This document shows positions 44,660 to 56,364 of a stretch of DNA of 64,000 nucleotides, one piece after another; within the stretch, counting starts at the first letter, position 1, and each line of letters begins with the position of its first letter. Below the pieces are notes generated by a model, which searched no databases, was not told where the DNA came from, and saw nothing but the letters and a program-made list of their open reading frames with translations. Made by a program: the position numbers and the translations under genes. Origin of the DNA: Linum tenue (taxonomy: Eukaryota > Streptophyta > Magnoliopsida > Malpighiales > Linaceae); NCBI GenBank assembly GCA_946122785.1, contig CAMGYJ010000006.1, positions 54,766,066 to 54,830,065 of the forward strand. Reading direction: 5' to 3'.

Positions 44660-46490
44660 GTTAGATAGTCGATGACATAGAATTTTCCATTTTGGTACAT
44701 CTACAGGAGATCTCCAGAGTCGGCTTAGGAAACAAAGAATCAAAGGGAAGAAAAAGATATAGACTCTTTTATTAACAGCTAATTGAGTGCGTGGTGTGGA
44801 TAAACGATGCATTCATTTCTCTTTTCCTTTTTTAAAAAAATAAAACAAAATAGTATCGTAAACTTTTTTTGGGTTTCTATTCACCTTTTGAAGGTTCTTT
44901 TTCGGGCCTAATCAGATTATTTAAAGCTATTATTCTACTAATATAATTTTATTTTTTTCCACTGCATTGATGTAATTTTTTGACCAAAACATGTTAGTAA
45001 GTTAAATAATATATTAATTAAAATAATATAATATTCAACCTTTTTCGGCGCACTCAAATTATAGTTCTTGAAGAGTATACACTCTTATGCTCCCATTCTA
45101 GCTCCTGCTCTAGCTCCCGCTCCGCAAATTGGTAAGATAAATCCGTCAAGTCAATTATATTAACAAAAAGACTACTGGAAGAACTCGCATTTCATCACAT
45201 ATTGTCTTCCCTCGCAAACACCCCCATGCTCAATTTCCACTTGGTCGTTACTCATTAATTCAACTTTGACACACATCTCCACCATAGGAGTGTGACCTTT
45301 ATCGCGTGACGAATACATGTTGTTGGAGTGCATTTTAGGAGCTCGAAGGAGGATAGCAGAAAATAGCAGATAGAGAAACAAATGTAGATAGTCCGGTCGA
45401 AGAAGAATATTATTCATATGTAGATGAGATTTTATATAATTTATAGATATATGAACATATAATAATTTTTTCATATATCCGGGCAAAAGCGGACTAAAAC
45501 AATTAGACCATTAACTCTCAACCCACTTAATTGACAGGGCCAACGGGCTAAACCAGGTTGACAACCATTGATACTTAAATCCATATATTCTAAAAATTTT
45601 GGGTTCCAATTTTTATGATTGAGTCAAATCGATCAACAATTGTGGACTTTTCAGAGAGTGGTTGAAATTCAAAAGTCGGTCTTCAAGGTTCTTTCGTGAC
45701 GGACAAGTTTTTGCATTTAATTATTGTTAGGTCGAAAGAAGAGAAAGCGGGACATATGGAGGATGAGATTGTGGCTATTAATTATTGGGAGTTGCAGATG
45801 GAGAAGATAAGCCATAAAAGAGATTAAATTTAATATGATAATACGTATATACTATATATTACAAGGGCATGTTTGATGTGAAAAATAAAAGAGATAGATT
45901 TGAGAAAAATGGATAATAGATTGACAATTTATGCTATTAACTCCACATGAAAAGTCAAAGATTGTATTGATAGTGTAGAATTTAAGCTTTATAATTAGTA
46001 TTTAATACTTAACAGCCTCGACTTATTATTCAATCAAGCATATACACTAAATTCTAATAATTTATACAATAAGTATTATGTTTTCGTGTTCTTCCATATT
46101 TGAGATTTTTAGGCATAATCTTTTCGTTATTCTCTTAATTTTTTTATTTACCTTCAATTCCTACCATTCTTGATGACATATATTTTCTTTCAACTCCAAC
46201 TTCATATCCGATAATAAAAAGTCCACAAATTTCTTCTAAGATATGAAAAAAATACACATCAGTAAACTAGGAGGACTTGATAAAAAAGTACATATTAACT
46301 CATTATTGGTAATGTCATAATCATCAAATACCACTAATATTACTTATAAATAATGAATTAACTATTTTATAAACCTCAACTTATTTAAAAACATGAAGAG
46401 ATTTATCAAAATAAAATAAAATTAATCCGACCAACGAATCTGGTTAATATTTTAAATATATTATAAATTAACCAATATTAATGATAAAGC
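44660..46490. other. AT-rich repeat-like stretch, no gene
   Basis: No coding signal. At about 45480-45570, words like GGCCAACGGGCTAAACC and GGTTGACAACC resemble an end of the hAT element at 55774. The 45840-46525 part may belong to the Helitron that ends at 46525. Confidence 0.4.
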
Positions 46491-46525
46491 GAAACTCATT
46501 CGGCTAAGGGCCGAGTAAAAGCTAG
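46491..46525 (+). mobile_element. Candidate Helitron 3' terminus
   Basis: A hairpin with TCGGC and GGCCGA arms (CATTCGGCTAAGGGCCGAG) is followed by TAAAAG and CTAG, with T next. This is the Helitron 3' pattern. The 5' end may be near 45849 (ACTATATATTACAAGGGC), but I cannot confirm it. Confidence 0.5.
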
Positions 46526-46739
46526 TTAGAAACATAGAAATAACTGAGTTGGCTAGCTAGGGCGGTTGAAAAGCAACAGAACAACTCCATCTATAGTCGA
46601 TACTTATTTTCTTATCAATTTGGATAGGTATTTAGTAACTAAAATAAGATTTTACAATTATTAAGATCGATGCGAGCGACACTTCTGCTAACGGAGTATA
46701 AAAAGTACTAGTGTTCTGAAGTGATCCCTAACTCATCCG

Positions 46740-47161
46740 ATGAAGATCCCATGGAGGAAACTGCATGTGGGCAGCATTTCTGTCTGTACTGATGCGGGGA
46801 TTCTGGATGGTGGGGGAGCGGGACTTGGGGTGGTGGTCAGGGACTCTAATGGAGCCTTCTTGATGGCAGCAGCGAAAAGGGTACAAGGGGTGTGGTCGGT
46901 GGAGGCAGCAGAAGCACTCGCGGCAGAGATGGGGGCACAGATTGCTTATCAGTTCCATTTCCGTGACATCATCCTTGAGACAGACTGCATGACGTAAACC
47001 CATAAGCTGGGATATTCGGAGACTATACAGGATGAAACGAGGTTAGTATGTCGAAGTACAAGAAGACTTTTGAGCGCTACGGGAGACATTTCATGGCACT
47101 ACATCAACAGAGAGGCAAACGAAGTGACGCATGCATTGGCTCACACGAATACACGATGAAA
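46740..47161 (+). pseudogene. RNase H-like (RVT_3, LINE-type) fragment
   Basis: The frame encodes most of an RNase H fold: CTDAG (first catalytic Asp), GGAGLGVVVRDSNGAF, EAAEALAAEMGAQIA (catalytic Glu), ILETDCMT (catalytic Asp) and, after a stop, INREANEVTHALAH, the family's C-terminal motif. The only defect is TAA at 46995-46997 just after ETDCMT. The frame then continues unbroken to TGA at 47159-47161. Stand-alone RVT_3 domains of this kind in plants derive from LINE retrotransposons. No RT lies upstream. Confidence 0.85.
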
Positions 47162-47589
47162 CGAGATAATGATATGGATAGACATTCCACTGACCTTCCT
47201 GGTTAACCTGTTACAGCAGGATATTGTATCTGCGACTTTTGATTAATTTTGTTCAAGCAGATTACCCTAATAAAAAGATATTTTCATAATAGCAAATTCA
47301 CCTCCATTATCATTGATCAGTCAGAGAATTTTGTTGTTTTACTTATTGTTGGTAGTGGCGTTTGTTCTTGTTTTCAAGAAGGAAAATAAAATTCCTGAAT
47401 CAGGTTAAAGATTCACGCAAAGGCAGCTCCATAACTTGAACATCTTGATTGAGAAGGGAAACAAGAGAACTACGGGTGAAAGAACTTCAAACTAATTGCA
47501 GAAAGAAAAAGAAAAAAAAAACACAAAACAATAAAATTAAAGATAAACCAATACGGTACCGTTCCTATCCTGAACTAAACTAGAACGAA

Positions 47590-48701
47590 TCAATTCAAAT
47601 CGACCTTGTAAACTTCCGTCAAATCGGGTCGGTACAGCCCGAAATTCTGCTCTTCCCCCTGCGCCTTCAAATCCTCATTGAACAGAGCAAACAAATACGT
47701 CTCGATTTCACTCCCCAGCCGCCTCGGCGTCCCGCCGCCGGAACGGGCCTTCGCCGCCACGTTGTTCACATACGTCCTCGCGTTATCCACCGTCGCCACG
47801 TCAGCTCCGGCGCTCGGCCACCCTGTCTCCGACACCACAACCTTCACCGCCTCCCCCTTCACCTTCTCCGCCGCAGCGTACATCGTGTCCACCATCGCGT
47901 CGAACAAACCCAGGTACTCCAAATTTCCGTCGACCACCCTCTTCCCGCCGCCGCCGGCCGCCGAATTCCCCAACGCGTATTCCCGATCGATGTTCGTCGG
48001 GTCGCTCTTGTAGGCAAAGTAAGGGTACACGTTGGCCAAGAGCGGGTAACCGTTCGCGGCGAGGAATTCCACCACCGGAGCGACGTACGGCTTCGATTCG
48101 TCGGAGAATTCACCCGCCGACGGGGGAAACGATTTCCCGATCGACGCGAAGCTGATCGCCGTGCTGACGGGGACGTCGGTGATTTGTGCCGATTTCAGAG
48201 CAGAGTCGAGATTCTTCATCGCGTCGAGCACGAGATGGGCCAGTGGGCCTGGGATGACCTCGTTTCCCGCCGTAATGTACCGGAACTTCAAACGGGCCCG
48301 AAAGGGGACTACATGGGCCGAAACCCACTGGGCCGCGTAAGATGGGTTGCTGGCCAGCTGCTCCAGATCGCTATTCAGCGTCCCAAGAACCACCTCCATC
48401 CCGCCGGCGTTGGCCAACGCAGTGAGCACGTCTTGGTTCGGGTCGAAGATCCGGACCCGGTTCACGTTCCTCGACTTCAGTAGGCTGACGCATCTGTCCG
48501 GCGACGGGAGGTTGTCTCCCAACAGGCCGTAGTTGATCCCGATGCTCGTCGCTCCACCAACTAGATAAATTCAACGGCTAAACAAATTAACAAATAACGA
48601 AGGAAAAAACACTTGTTCGTTCAACAGTATATCAAATTACCTTGCGAATGGAACGAAATGAAGCATGTAGCGAGAGAGATGAAGAGAAGGAAAGGCGACA
48701 T
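47590..48701 (-). CDS. Glucan endo-1,3-beta-glucosidase, GH17 (PR-2 type)
   Basis: Two exons: 48701-48641 (61 bp) and 48560-47590 (971 bp), with an 80-bp GT-AG intron. The protein has 343 residues. Exon 1 encodes a secretion signal (MSPFLLFISLATCFISFHSQ). The mature enzyme starts near VGGATSIGINYG, the usual GH17 N-terminus. The acid/base is Glu121 (ITAGNEV) and the nucleophile is Glu265 in VVVSETGWPSAG, the PROSITE-type GH17 signature. It ends at FGLYRPDLTEVYKVDLN, with no C-terminal X8 domain or GPI signal, as in short extracellular PR-2 glucanases. The expected role is hydrolysis of beta-1,3-glucan (callose or fungal wall) in the apoplast, with possible stress induction. The intron splits the codon after the signal peptide, the standard position for the family. 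It is GC-rich compared with flanks, and a TATA box is at 48776. Confidence 0.96.
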
Positions 48702-48775
48702 TGTTAGCTGCTTCTTCTTTTTTTCTGCTGGGATGGATGATGGGTAAGAAGTGAGAAGTAACGAAGATTAGAGAG

Positions 48776-48783
48776 CTATTTAT
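48776..48783 (-). promoter_or_regulatory. TATA box of the GH17 gene
   Basis: ATAAATAG on the minus strand, within CCTACATAAATAGCTC, ends about 75 bp before the GH17 ATG. This predicts a leader of about 45 nt. Confidence 0.65.
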
Positions 48784-48789
48784 GTAGGT

Positions 48790-50440
48790 GAAGAATACTT
48801 ACACGAGGAAATGGGTAATTGGAGGAGGAGATCCTTTGTGCTTGATTGTAATCAATTAGAGGTTAATTACAGAAGCAAATGAAAGATTGGGGAAGGAATA
48901 TATGATTTGTGGGATGAAATTTTCGTGAAGTGAATACTTATGGATAGTATTAATGATTTAAGTGAAGACTTGGTAGTTTATTTCTGAAAAGAAGCCAAAG
49001 GTTTAGGGAAGGAAGCTTTGTCATTACCTTGTTGATGTTGAAGATAAGGGTCAAGCTTAAATATTTGCTTTGTTCGATGAGCTTCAGATTATGGAAAGAA
49101 TGATATCAATTGGAAGATGACAGATGGAGAAATAATAAGAAAAGGAAATGAGAGATTAAGAAGATGTTTTAGTTACCAAAAGTTTCCCCGGTTAGGGAAT
49201 AAAAAAAAGATCCGCCGGCGATTAGTTTGATGTTTACTATTACGTTAAGAATGGAAGGTGGGTAAGAATTTGCTTTTTGAACATTATTCAACGAACAATT
49301 GCTCCTTGAGTTCTCATGAGTTTAAGTTAAGGGAGATGGTGAAATATAGGTAATAAAACTATATACCATTTCAATCCCAAATTACATGTTGAATGGGGGC
49401 ATTTGATAGTTTCTCAACCCCTCGGAAAACGGATCCGAATTTTCCTGTTAACAATATTTGAATTGAACGAATAAACTAGGCAAATACAAGTTTGCATTTT
49501 CGTGATTCTCTGTTTTTTTTATTAGAAATCATATCAAATGTTCCTTTGTTCGAGGAATACTTTGATGATGTTGCGATAAAAGATTATTTGTGAAGAGCTT
49601 CAGAACAAATTTATTATTGATTCCTTATACATTGTGCAACGAATGTGTACATATTAGTTCATTTTCTAGGAAAGAGGACGGTACGTTCGGTATTTTATTA
49701 ATTAAAAGAACACCAACTTCGGGGAAAAATATACTAAATTAATGGATCATTAATTATAAATCAATACAAGAACAACTGCCACTTAGTTGCACCACTCACT
49801 TGGCACATGAGATGTGACTATGGACAAACTAATATCATGGTCCATGGACGACTATAACAAAATATCGTAAGTATGACTCTAGTCGACAATAAGTCATATT
49901 TCCGATCGTAACTACTAATTATGCAGCGATGGACTATGATTTTTCTATGTAAAATGACATACAAATTATGTCACCGATATCTATATAAACTGAACGAATG
50001 AGCTTTATGTTAATGACGCCATTAACAAATTATACCACTCCGGGGGAAAAAAAACAAGAAAGTAACACGTTTTCACTTCTCCTAAACTACCCACCTTCAT
50101 TCCTTCAATCTTTAACGCTACTAACCTGCTAATTCATTTTAGTTTATGTAATCAAGAAACCAAAAAAAAAACCCGGTTTGATTTTTGCCAAATGATGTCT
50201 CTTCCCCTTGGCCCTTCCCATCTGCTTCCCTTGTACATAGAAAAATCCAAACACTCTCCCCTTGCCGTCCGTCCATGAAAGAAGATAGCTCTAAATTTAT
50301 CGCATGAGAACATCAAGGAACAAGCTGAGAGTCTAGTCAAATACCGCAACTAGATAATGACACCATAAGATGCGATTCGAATATGTTAAGTTAAAAGGCC
50401 TAAAAACTGTAACGAAATCAGTCTATGATGAAAGAACGGA
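48790..50440. other. Intergenic between GH17 and RPC3
   Basis: This contains the distal GH17 promoter and the RPC3 3' flank. It is AT-rich. I see no gene, and no transposon ends I can support. Confidence 0.5.
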
Positions 50441-50445
50441 TAAAA

Positions 50446-53400
50446 CTAGAAGTCATGGAAGAGCATAATCGCGTCGTCGAGCTTCATCAGCGAGGAATGG
50501 ATGAGTAATCTGACGTTTCTCAGTCTATCAAACTTCTGTTTGTCAGGCCCCTCGCGTTTATCCGGCGGCAGATTCAAGACCTGAGAACAAACAACCGATG
50601 GAGAGATCATGAATTGTCATGAAACAATGCCACTTTTTGGCCTGTAATCAACAACATTATAACAGGATTACACTAACTAACCTCCTTATTTTGGTCGATC
50701 TCATGAGCTAAACGTAGGTTCAGATTCAAGGCGGCATGAAACATCTCATCCAGGATAGTCTCCCGAAGAAGCCGCTTATTTACTTTCCACAGTAAGTAGG
50801 AAGAGCCGCCGTAGCTAGGACCAGTAGTTGTACCGCCCACAACCAGTTTCTGCAAATACAATAGCATTTTATAGCGGGAGGAAGAATATTCAGATGTTTG
50901 CAGAGGACCAGCAACTGGTCATACGTTTTAGGGTGGTGCAGAAACCAGTTTGTATGAGGAAAAGGTGAGAGTTACCTCCATGAGCAGGTATCCATCCTGC
51001 CACATTTTGAAAAGCGTTTTCGATGTCTCCTTCTTCTCCGCAAATATCCTATCAGCAATCTACATGAGGGAATGAAGCGAATTTATGAAACGGAAGTCCA
51101 GAACCTTCATTGAAAGGAATTACTACCGGTCACAAGTCTCAACCAAAACTGTAAATCCACAGTATGATTGTCGAAGATTTCCCGACTCTTCATCATTACC
51201 TTATCTGTTTCCATGAGGCAGCCAGCCCTAAACAGTAAACGGAAAATTTTATATGCGGTCTCTCCAAATCTTTTCAAAACAATGGACTCAATCTGCAGTG
51301 TCAGAAATATTGGTGAACATCAGTATCCCAACCACTACTTCAACCATCTGGGGCAAACAAACAAATGAAAAACACACCTCTTCACTCTGAGCTGCTTCAG
51401 TGATTTTTGTGAAATCTACACAATGAACATGTCAATCATCACTAACAATCAAGAATAATCAAACTCAAAAGAAAACAATTAAGGAATGGACTATTAATAA
51501 TCTAAAGAAGTGATCAAGCCAAACAGGACGTACCTATACTATATGATTCATCATCCGTTTTTACAAAGGTTGGGGGACAGCTCAACTCTTCAAGGCAAGT
51601 TCTGACATGATCAAAAGTCATACTGTGATTCTTTTCGTTCTTCACAACTTCTTCATATATAGTATTCAGCGATAACGGCACTGCAAAAGTCCTCCACCAG
51701 AATCACGAATCAACAAGGGAAGAGTATATAATAAAATACTTGTCTGCAAACAACTGTAGCAATTGAATGTACAAACAGAAACAAACCAAACTTTTGAAAT
51801 AAAATTCACCTGAGTTAGCAGTTTTTACTTTGTCCTCTTCAGCTCTAGATGCCTCAAGCATTGCACTCAGAACAGTTGCAGCCGCATCATCGAAGCGTAC
51901 TTTTATGGTATCGACACAGGTCTACAGCATAATAAAAAACCAGTATAAGATAGTTTAGGCAAGATAGCAAGACTAAAATGCTCAAGAACAAGTGGAAACG
52001 GTAAGATATTTTGCTATTGTGAAATTACCAACCAAATGAAGGTTAAAATAAAAGGATTCACAAGGCTTAATTTATTCAGTTCTCAAAGCTTGCACATGTT
52101 CATTTTACTCTAACATGAACTAAACTGCAAGGTTATTACTTCTCTTGTTTGTCATTAACACATATATCATTCACTACAGATCAAGTGTCATGGAGCATGA
52201 GATGGTAAATCCTCTGTTCTATGGAAAAGGGTAAGAAATAGTCAGTTTCCCATTCACCAAAATAATGACATGGAGCTTGATCTTGCTACGCAGATCAAAC
52301 GACAACAAGAGAAACACAGGACCAAATTCCAGACAATACATGCATGCTTGTATAATTTGACTGTGCAAAACAATAAAACTAACCTTGTGCCGAAGACGCC
52401 GAAGCAATTCCTCAAAATTTGCACGCCAATTACATTCGACCTCTTCTTCAAGTGCCGTATCAGACTCCAAATCATGAAGCTTGCGCTACAAAAGCAAACT
52501 CCAATGATTGAATGGTCGATGCAGATAGCTTTAGTAACTCAACCTAAAATACCAACCTTTTCCCCAACATCTTTACTCGGGGGCTGATTCACATTTTGCT
52601 GGTCATCCGCTACTTGGTCTGCGTTAGGTACAAATGAGAATCTTCTCATCGCTGAAGGCATTGCTACAGCCATAACACGCTGCTCTAGGGTTAATGGCTC
52701 CACCATTACCTATCATTTCCATAAAGAATAAAACTTAGTACTACATTTCCAGGACAGAATTCTGGTATCTACATGTTATTGGTATAACTAATACATTAAG
52801 ATAGTGAGGGGGAGAACTCCAAATTCCTGCAGTATAATTCGCTAAGAAATATACACTGTTGCTGAAAATTCCATCGCTCAAGTTTCTCTTCTGGCAAGAT
52901 ACCAATACCTTGGTAGGACTTAACAGTGCCAGTTGCTACACAATATGGTCATCTATAAACATTATCATGAATTAAGAGTCAGATTTTGTAAAACACATCC
53001 CTTTGTTAGATTGCATAATCTATTCCTCCGCAAGTTCAATCGTTGCATGACGATTGTCACATAATAAACTTTCCAGAGTTCAGCAATAACCTTTGAAGAT
53101 TTGGCACGCTTCTTTGTATCAGCATCAGGTGGTGGAACTAAAGGTTCAGGAGCAGGACAGCATTCAACGTAATGGGCCATCACAAGTTTACCAAGGTCTT
53201 CCTGCACTGTGTTGGTACCTGTTGATTCTCAATAAAGAAAAAAGTCCACATCAACTTGATTATATGTACATAATCAAACTGAATTTATCTTCAAATGACA
53301 ATCACATATATGAAGACAAAAAACACAAATGACTGGTAGAGCTAAAGAGAACCTCAAGACTGTCTAAACAATGTATCACTACTAAACAAGATAGATCTCT

Positions 53401-54410
53401 GCTATTAACCATGTCAATTGAATACAACTCATTTCTCTTCGAGCACACCAAATGTTTAAAATATGGTTAGTCACTGAACGACCATAAGAGCAGCAACTTG
53501 AATTAAGAGGAGCAACATAAGTAAAGTTCGATATGATCCTATAAAAGAGGCATATGAGTCAAGGAGCACTTACTCTCCTTGGCATTTGCACCAGCTCTAT
53601 CCACTATTTGCTTTACCGTAAGCCTACCATGTTCTAGCAAACCTCTGAATAGTTCCCCACACTGCAAATGCCAATCAACTATTATAAAAACATCTCATAC
53701 TAAAAATACACCAACAACTTAACAAGGAACCAAGAACAAATACAAACCGAGCCACCAAGTTCCTTCGACACCACATCCATGAACTTGGAGAACCTCACAC
53801 GATGAAGTATGTTGACAAACAATGCAATATACTGCGTGAGGGCTTTCCCTGGTTCTCCAGCATCCTCCCCAGATACTGTCACAGTCCAAACACCATCAAA
53901 ATCAGCTACCTTTAACTTTTACCTCCATTGTTGAGGCAAATGATCAACCAGATGAACAAGTGTAAATCATCATATCAGTCACAATCATAGATGAAGCTAC
54001 TCCTACGGGACTACCAAGAAACCATTACGGCATCGATTGAAAACAAAACTGAATTCATCAAGGAACAAGAAGGAGAAAAAAAAAAAACTCACCGCTCTCT
54101 TCAAGGATGAAAGCCTGCGCGCAGTTGTGCTGGATCAAGACGAGCAAGCAGTTCCTGACTTTAGCCGGAGAGAGCTCGGTTCGTCGAACTATGGCTTGAA
54201 GTGTCAATGCTCCGTTGCGCAGTAGACATTCACAGACTTTCTGTTGTAGCAGAAAACGAAGAATTAAAACGGTCTTCAAATTGAAGGAGTAGCTTTACAC
54301 AATCACAGAGAAGGTAAGTGACCGGAATCAGAAAACTTTACAGCGACAAGATTGCCGAACTGATTGGTGATGAGATGGACGGCGTATAGGATGCCGTGTT
54401 GCGACACCAT
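50446..54410 (-). CDS. RPC3: RNA polymerase III subunit RPC3 (RPC82/C62 type)
   Basis: Fourteen exons rebuilt by hand, all GT-AG: 54410-54342, 54240-54093, 53875-53748, 53661-53574, 53206-53091, 52709-52557, 52485-52384, 51921-51810, 51680-51534, 51415-51378, 51292-51200, 51059-50976, 50849-50682 and 50580-50446. The total is 1581 bp, 526 residues, close to other plant RPC3 proteins. N-terminus: MVSQHGILYAVHLIT...KVCECLLRNGALTL, then ELSPAKVRNCLLVLIQHNC (winged helix). Also CNWRANFEELLRRLRHK, QDGYLLMEKLVVGG, SSYLLWKVNK and DEMFHAALNLNLRLAHE. C-terminus: LMKLDDAIMLFHDF. In the Pol III RPC3-RPC6-RPC7 subcomplex it helps initiation at tRNA and 5S genes in the nucleus. Four to five winged-helix domains are expected. 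It looks like a housekeeping gene; no TATA box is evident, and a NUMT lies about 185 bp upstream. Confidence 0.97.
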
Positions 54411-54499
54411 TGTCTCCGTCCCCGACTGCTTCTGGCGGCTTTACTCCCTGGCCTCGGCAAAAGAAAAAAACAGGCGGTTAGGACTTGAGATGTCACTTT

Positions 54500-54830
54500 G
54501 GATCCAGCTTGTTAGCCCGCGGGTCAACCCGCCGGGCGACCCGGATCCGCCCGAAACCACTGTAAAAAACGGACGGTAAGCACCCAGTGACAGCTCTTTC
54601 GTTAGTTAACCCACCTTTTTCTAAAAGGGATTGTAGTAATTCTGGTTTTATACTACTTGGAATGGCTTTTTCATATTGAGCAATTCTGTCTAGTGGCATT
54701 CGATCACAGAATCCATTAACCGCTGCATAAATGGAGCGCCCAGGCACGGTCAGACCCGGAAAAGCCCGGTCAAACCGCTAAAACCGTCCAATTCGCCCGA
54801 CCGGTCGATTCCCGAGAGGTGGGTATTCTG
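54500..54830. mobile_element. GC-rich hAT-like flanks around the NUMT
   Basis: Sequence on both sides of the NUMT (GCCCGCGGGTCAACCCGCC on the left, GGTCAAACCGCTAAAACCG on the right) resembles the ends of the hAT element at 55774-56240. The NUMT may have inserted into, or been repaired into, an older element. Ends are undefined. Confidence 0.35.
54595..54733 (-). pseudogene. atp1: NUMT: fragment of mitochondrial atp1
   Basis: On the minus strand about 138 bp encodes, with no stop, IYAAVNGFCDRMPLDRIAQY followed by a SSIKPELLQSLLEKGGLTNER segment. This is the C-terminal region of plant mitochondrial ATP synthase subunit alpha, and not the plastid atpA version, which lacks YAAVNGFCDRMPLDRI. Both edges pass abruptly into non-mitochondrial GC-rich sequence. 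It lies 185-323 bp upstream of the RPC3 start codon. I infer a small nuclear insertion of mitochondrial DNA, probably non-functional as coding sequence, but placed where it could affect the promoter. Confidence 0.87.
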
Positions 54831-55087
54831 CGATGTCTCGGCTGATACTCAACGGAAAGCAAACAAGATGGTAGCGGGGAAGATGATTTAGTGATGAATT
54901 GATGAAACTCGGCTGGAAAAAAGCAAGATCAGTTTGTGATGACTGACTTGTCTGAAACCCAGGAGGGAGAAGCAACGGGGAAGCTGAAGTCGACTGAACC
55001 CGGGGGGGAGGAGCAGCAGCGGGGTGTGGGGGGAAAAAGTGGGGTTTTTGCGCTCGTGTGTGGCGGGGAGGGCCGGAGGGTTAGGTT

Positions 55088-55566
55088 TAGTGATGGCAAT
55101 GGGTCGGGCGGGGCGGGTATCTCAATACCCATGCCCCGCCAGATACTCGTCCCGCCCCATGCTAGTACGGGTCGGGACGGGTAATATCCGCGCGGGTACG
55201 GGGCAGGGCGGGTCGACCCACTCTTACATGCTATTTGAGAAAAATACACGCACAATTTACTTTTTATTATAAAACGAAGGGGAAAAGACTTGATGAATGA
55301 ATAATAGTGATAATATAATAAGTAATTGAGTCTATTTAGTTGAAAGATCAAGTTTAACTAGTTGAATCAAAGCCAAAATAGGAGATATATGAATGAACGG
55401 GGTAAAAAATTGACCTAGAATGGGCTAAGAATGGGGCGGGATGGGGCAGAGCAGGTCGGAAGTTACCCATGCCCCACCCCATGCTAATGCGGGTCAGGTA
55501 ATACCCGCCCCATCGCGGGTTAGGTCGGGTATTACCCGGTGAGGCGAGTTCAAATTGCCATCTCTA
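55088..55566. mobile_element. hAT-type MITE, 479 bp, perfect TSD
   Basis: The termini TAGTGATGGCAATGGG and, inverted, TAGAGATGGCAATTT are flanked by the perfect 8-bp duplication GTTAGGTT (55080-55087 and 55567-55574). Subterminal GGGCGGG and CCCGCCCC clusters match the elements at 4351 and 12674. No transposase. It lies about 680 bp upstream of RPC3. Confidence 0.92.
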
Positions 55567-55773
55567 GTTAGGTTCTTTTTAGAATTAATATATATAGTAA
55601 TGGCTAATTGTAAGTAATACCATTACAAAATCTAAATTATTAAAAAATGTTATTCCTATTCTAAATTATTCAATATGACAATTCTAGCACGAATTATTTT
55701 TTTGTTAGTGTTGATCGCTGTTGACCGTTAATATTCAATAGAAAATCCAGTCAGCATCGACATGGCATATGAC

Positions 55774-56240
55774 CAAGGTTGTCAACCCGCAGGTTGACCC
55801 GCGGGTCGACCCACTTTGACCCTGACCTGATGAGAAAAACGGGCCGCACACACCGCCGGGTCGACCGCTATAAGGTACCGGGTTGAAGGTCAAATTGTGT
55901 CATTTTTTTTCTTTGGTTTGCGAAATGCGCATATTTTCCGATTTTTCTTTTCACCTAACTCAATCTTTGGAATCCTAAGTTGAATATTTGAATATTGATA
56001 TATATAAGTGTGTGTGAATTTTCACTTTATGCTAGATCTAAGTACGATATGTTATTTTGGTGTAATATTATATGTTATAACTCATATGTTAGATAAGATT
56101 CGATATAATTTATAAGGATAAGTACAATATAATGACTCTTTCCAAATTTCCGGGCCAAACCGGGCTAAAACGGTTGACCCATTAACCCTTGACCCACTAA
56201 CGCGACCGGGTCCGGGTCAACCCGCGGGTTGACAACCTTG
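55774..56240. mobile_element. hAT-type element, 467 bp, perfect TSD
   Basis: The termini CAAGGTTGTCAACCCGC and, inverted, the same CAAGGTTGTCAACCCGC are flanked by the 8-bp duplication CATATGAC (55766-55773 and 56241-56248). Further GGTTGACCCGCGGGTCGAC words allow a strong stem. There is no coding. Reading one base fewer at each end would give a 9-10 bp repeat, so a Mutator-like origin is a weaker alternative. Confidence 0.85.
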
Positions 56241-56364
56241 CATATGACCGTTAATACTTCACAAAATTCAAGGAAGTCCTCATATAGCCACCCATCCAAT
56301 GAAGTCTTGATATAGGTATGGAGTGTAAGGGTGGTAGGCTATCCTTTCTATAGGGTGTAGGGGT

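Noticed and set aside
47678..48532. Plus-strand ORFs over the GH17 gene
   Set aside because: Antisense shadows of the GC-rich GH17 coding exon.
54595..54733. Plastid atpA insertion
   Set aside because: The residues YAAVNGFCDRMPLDRI and LLEKGGLTNER fit mitochondrial ATP1, not plastid AtpA, by family knowledge.
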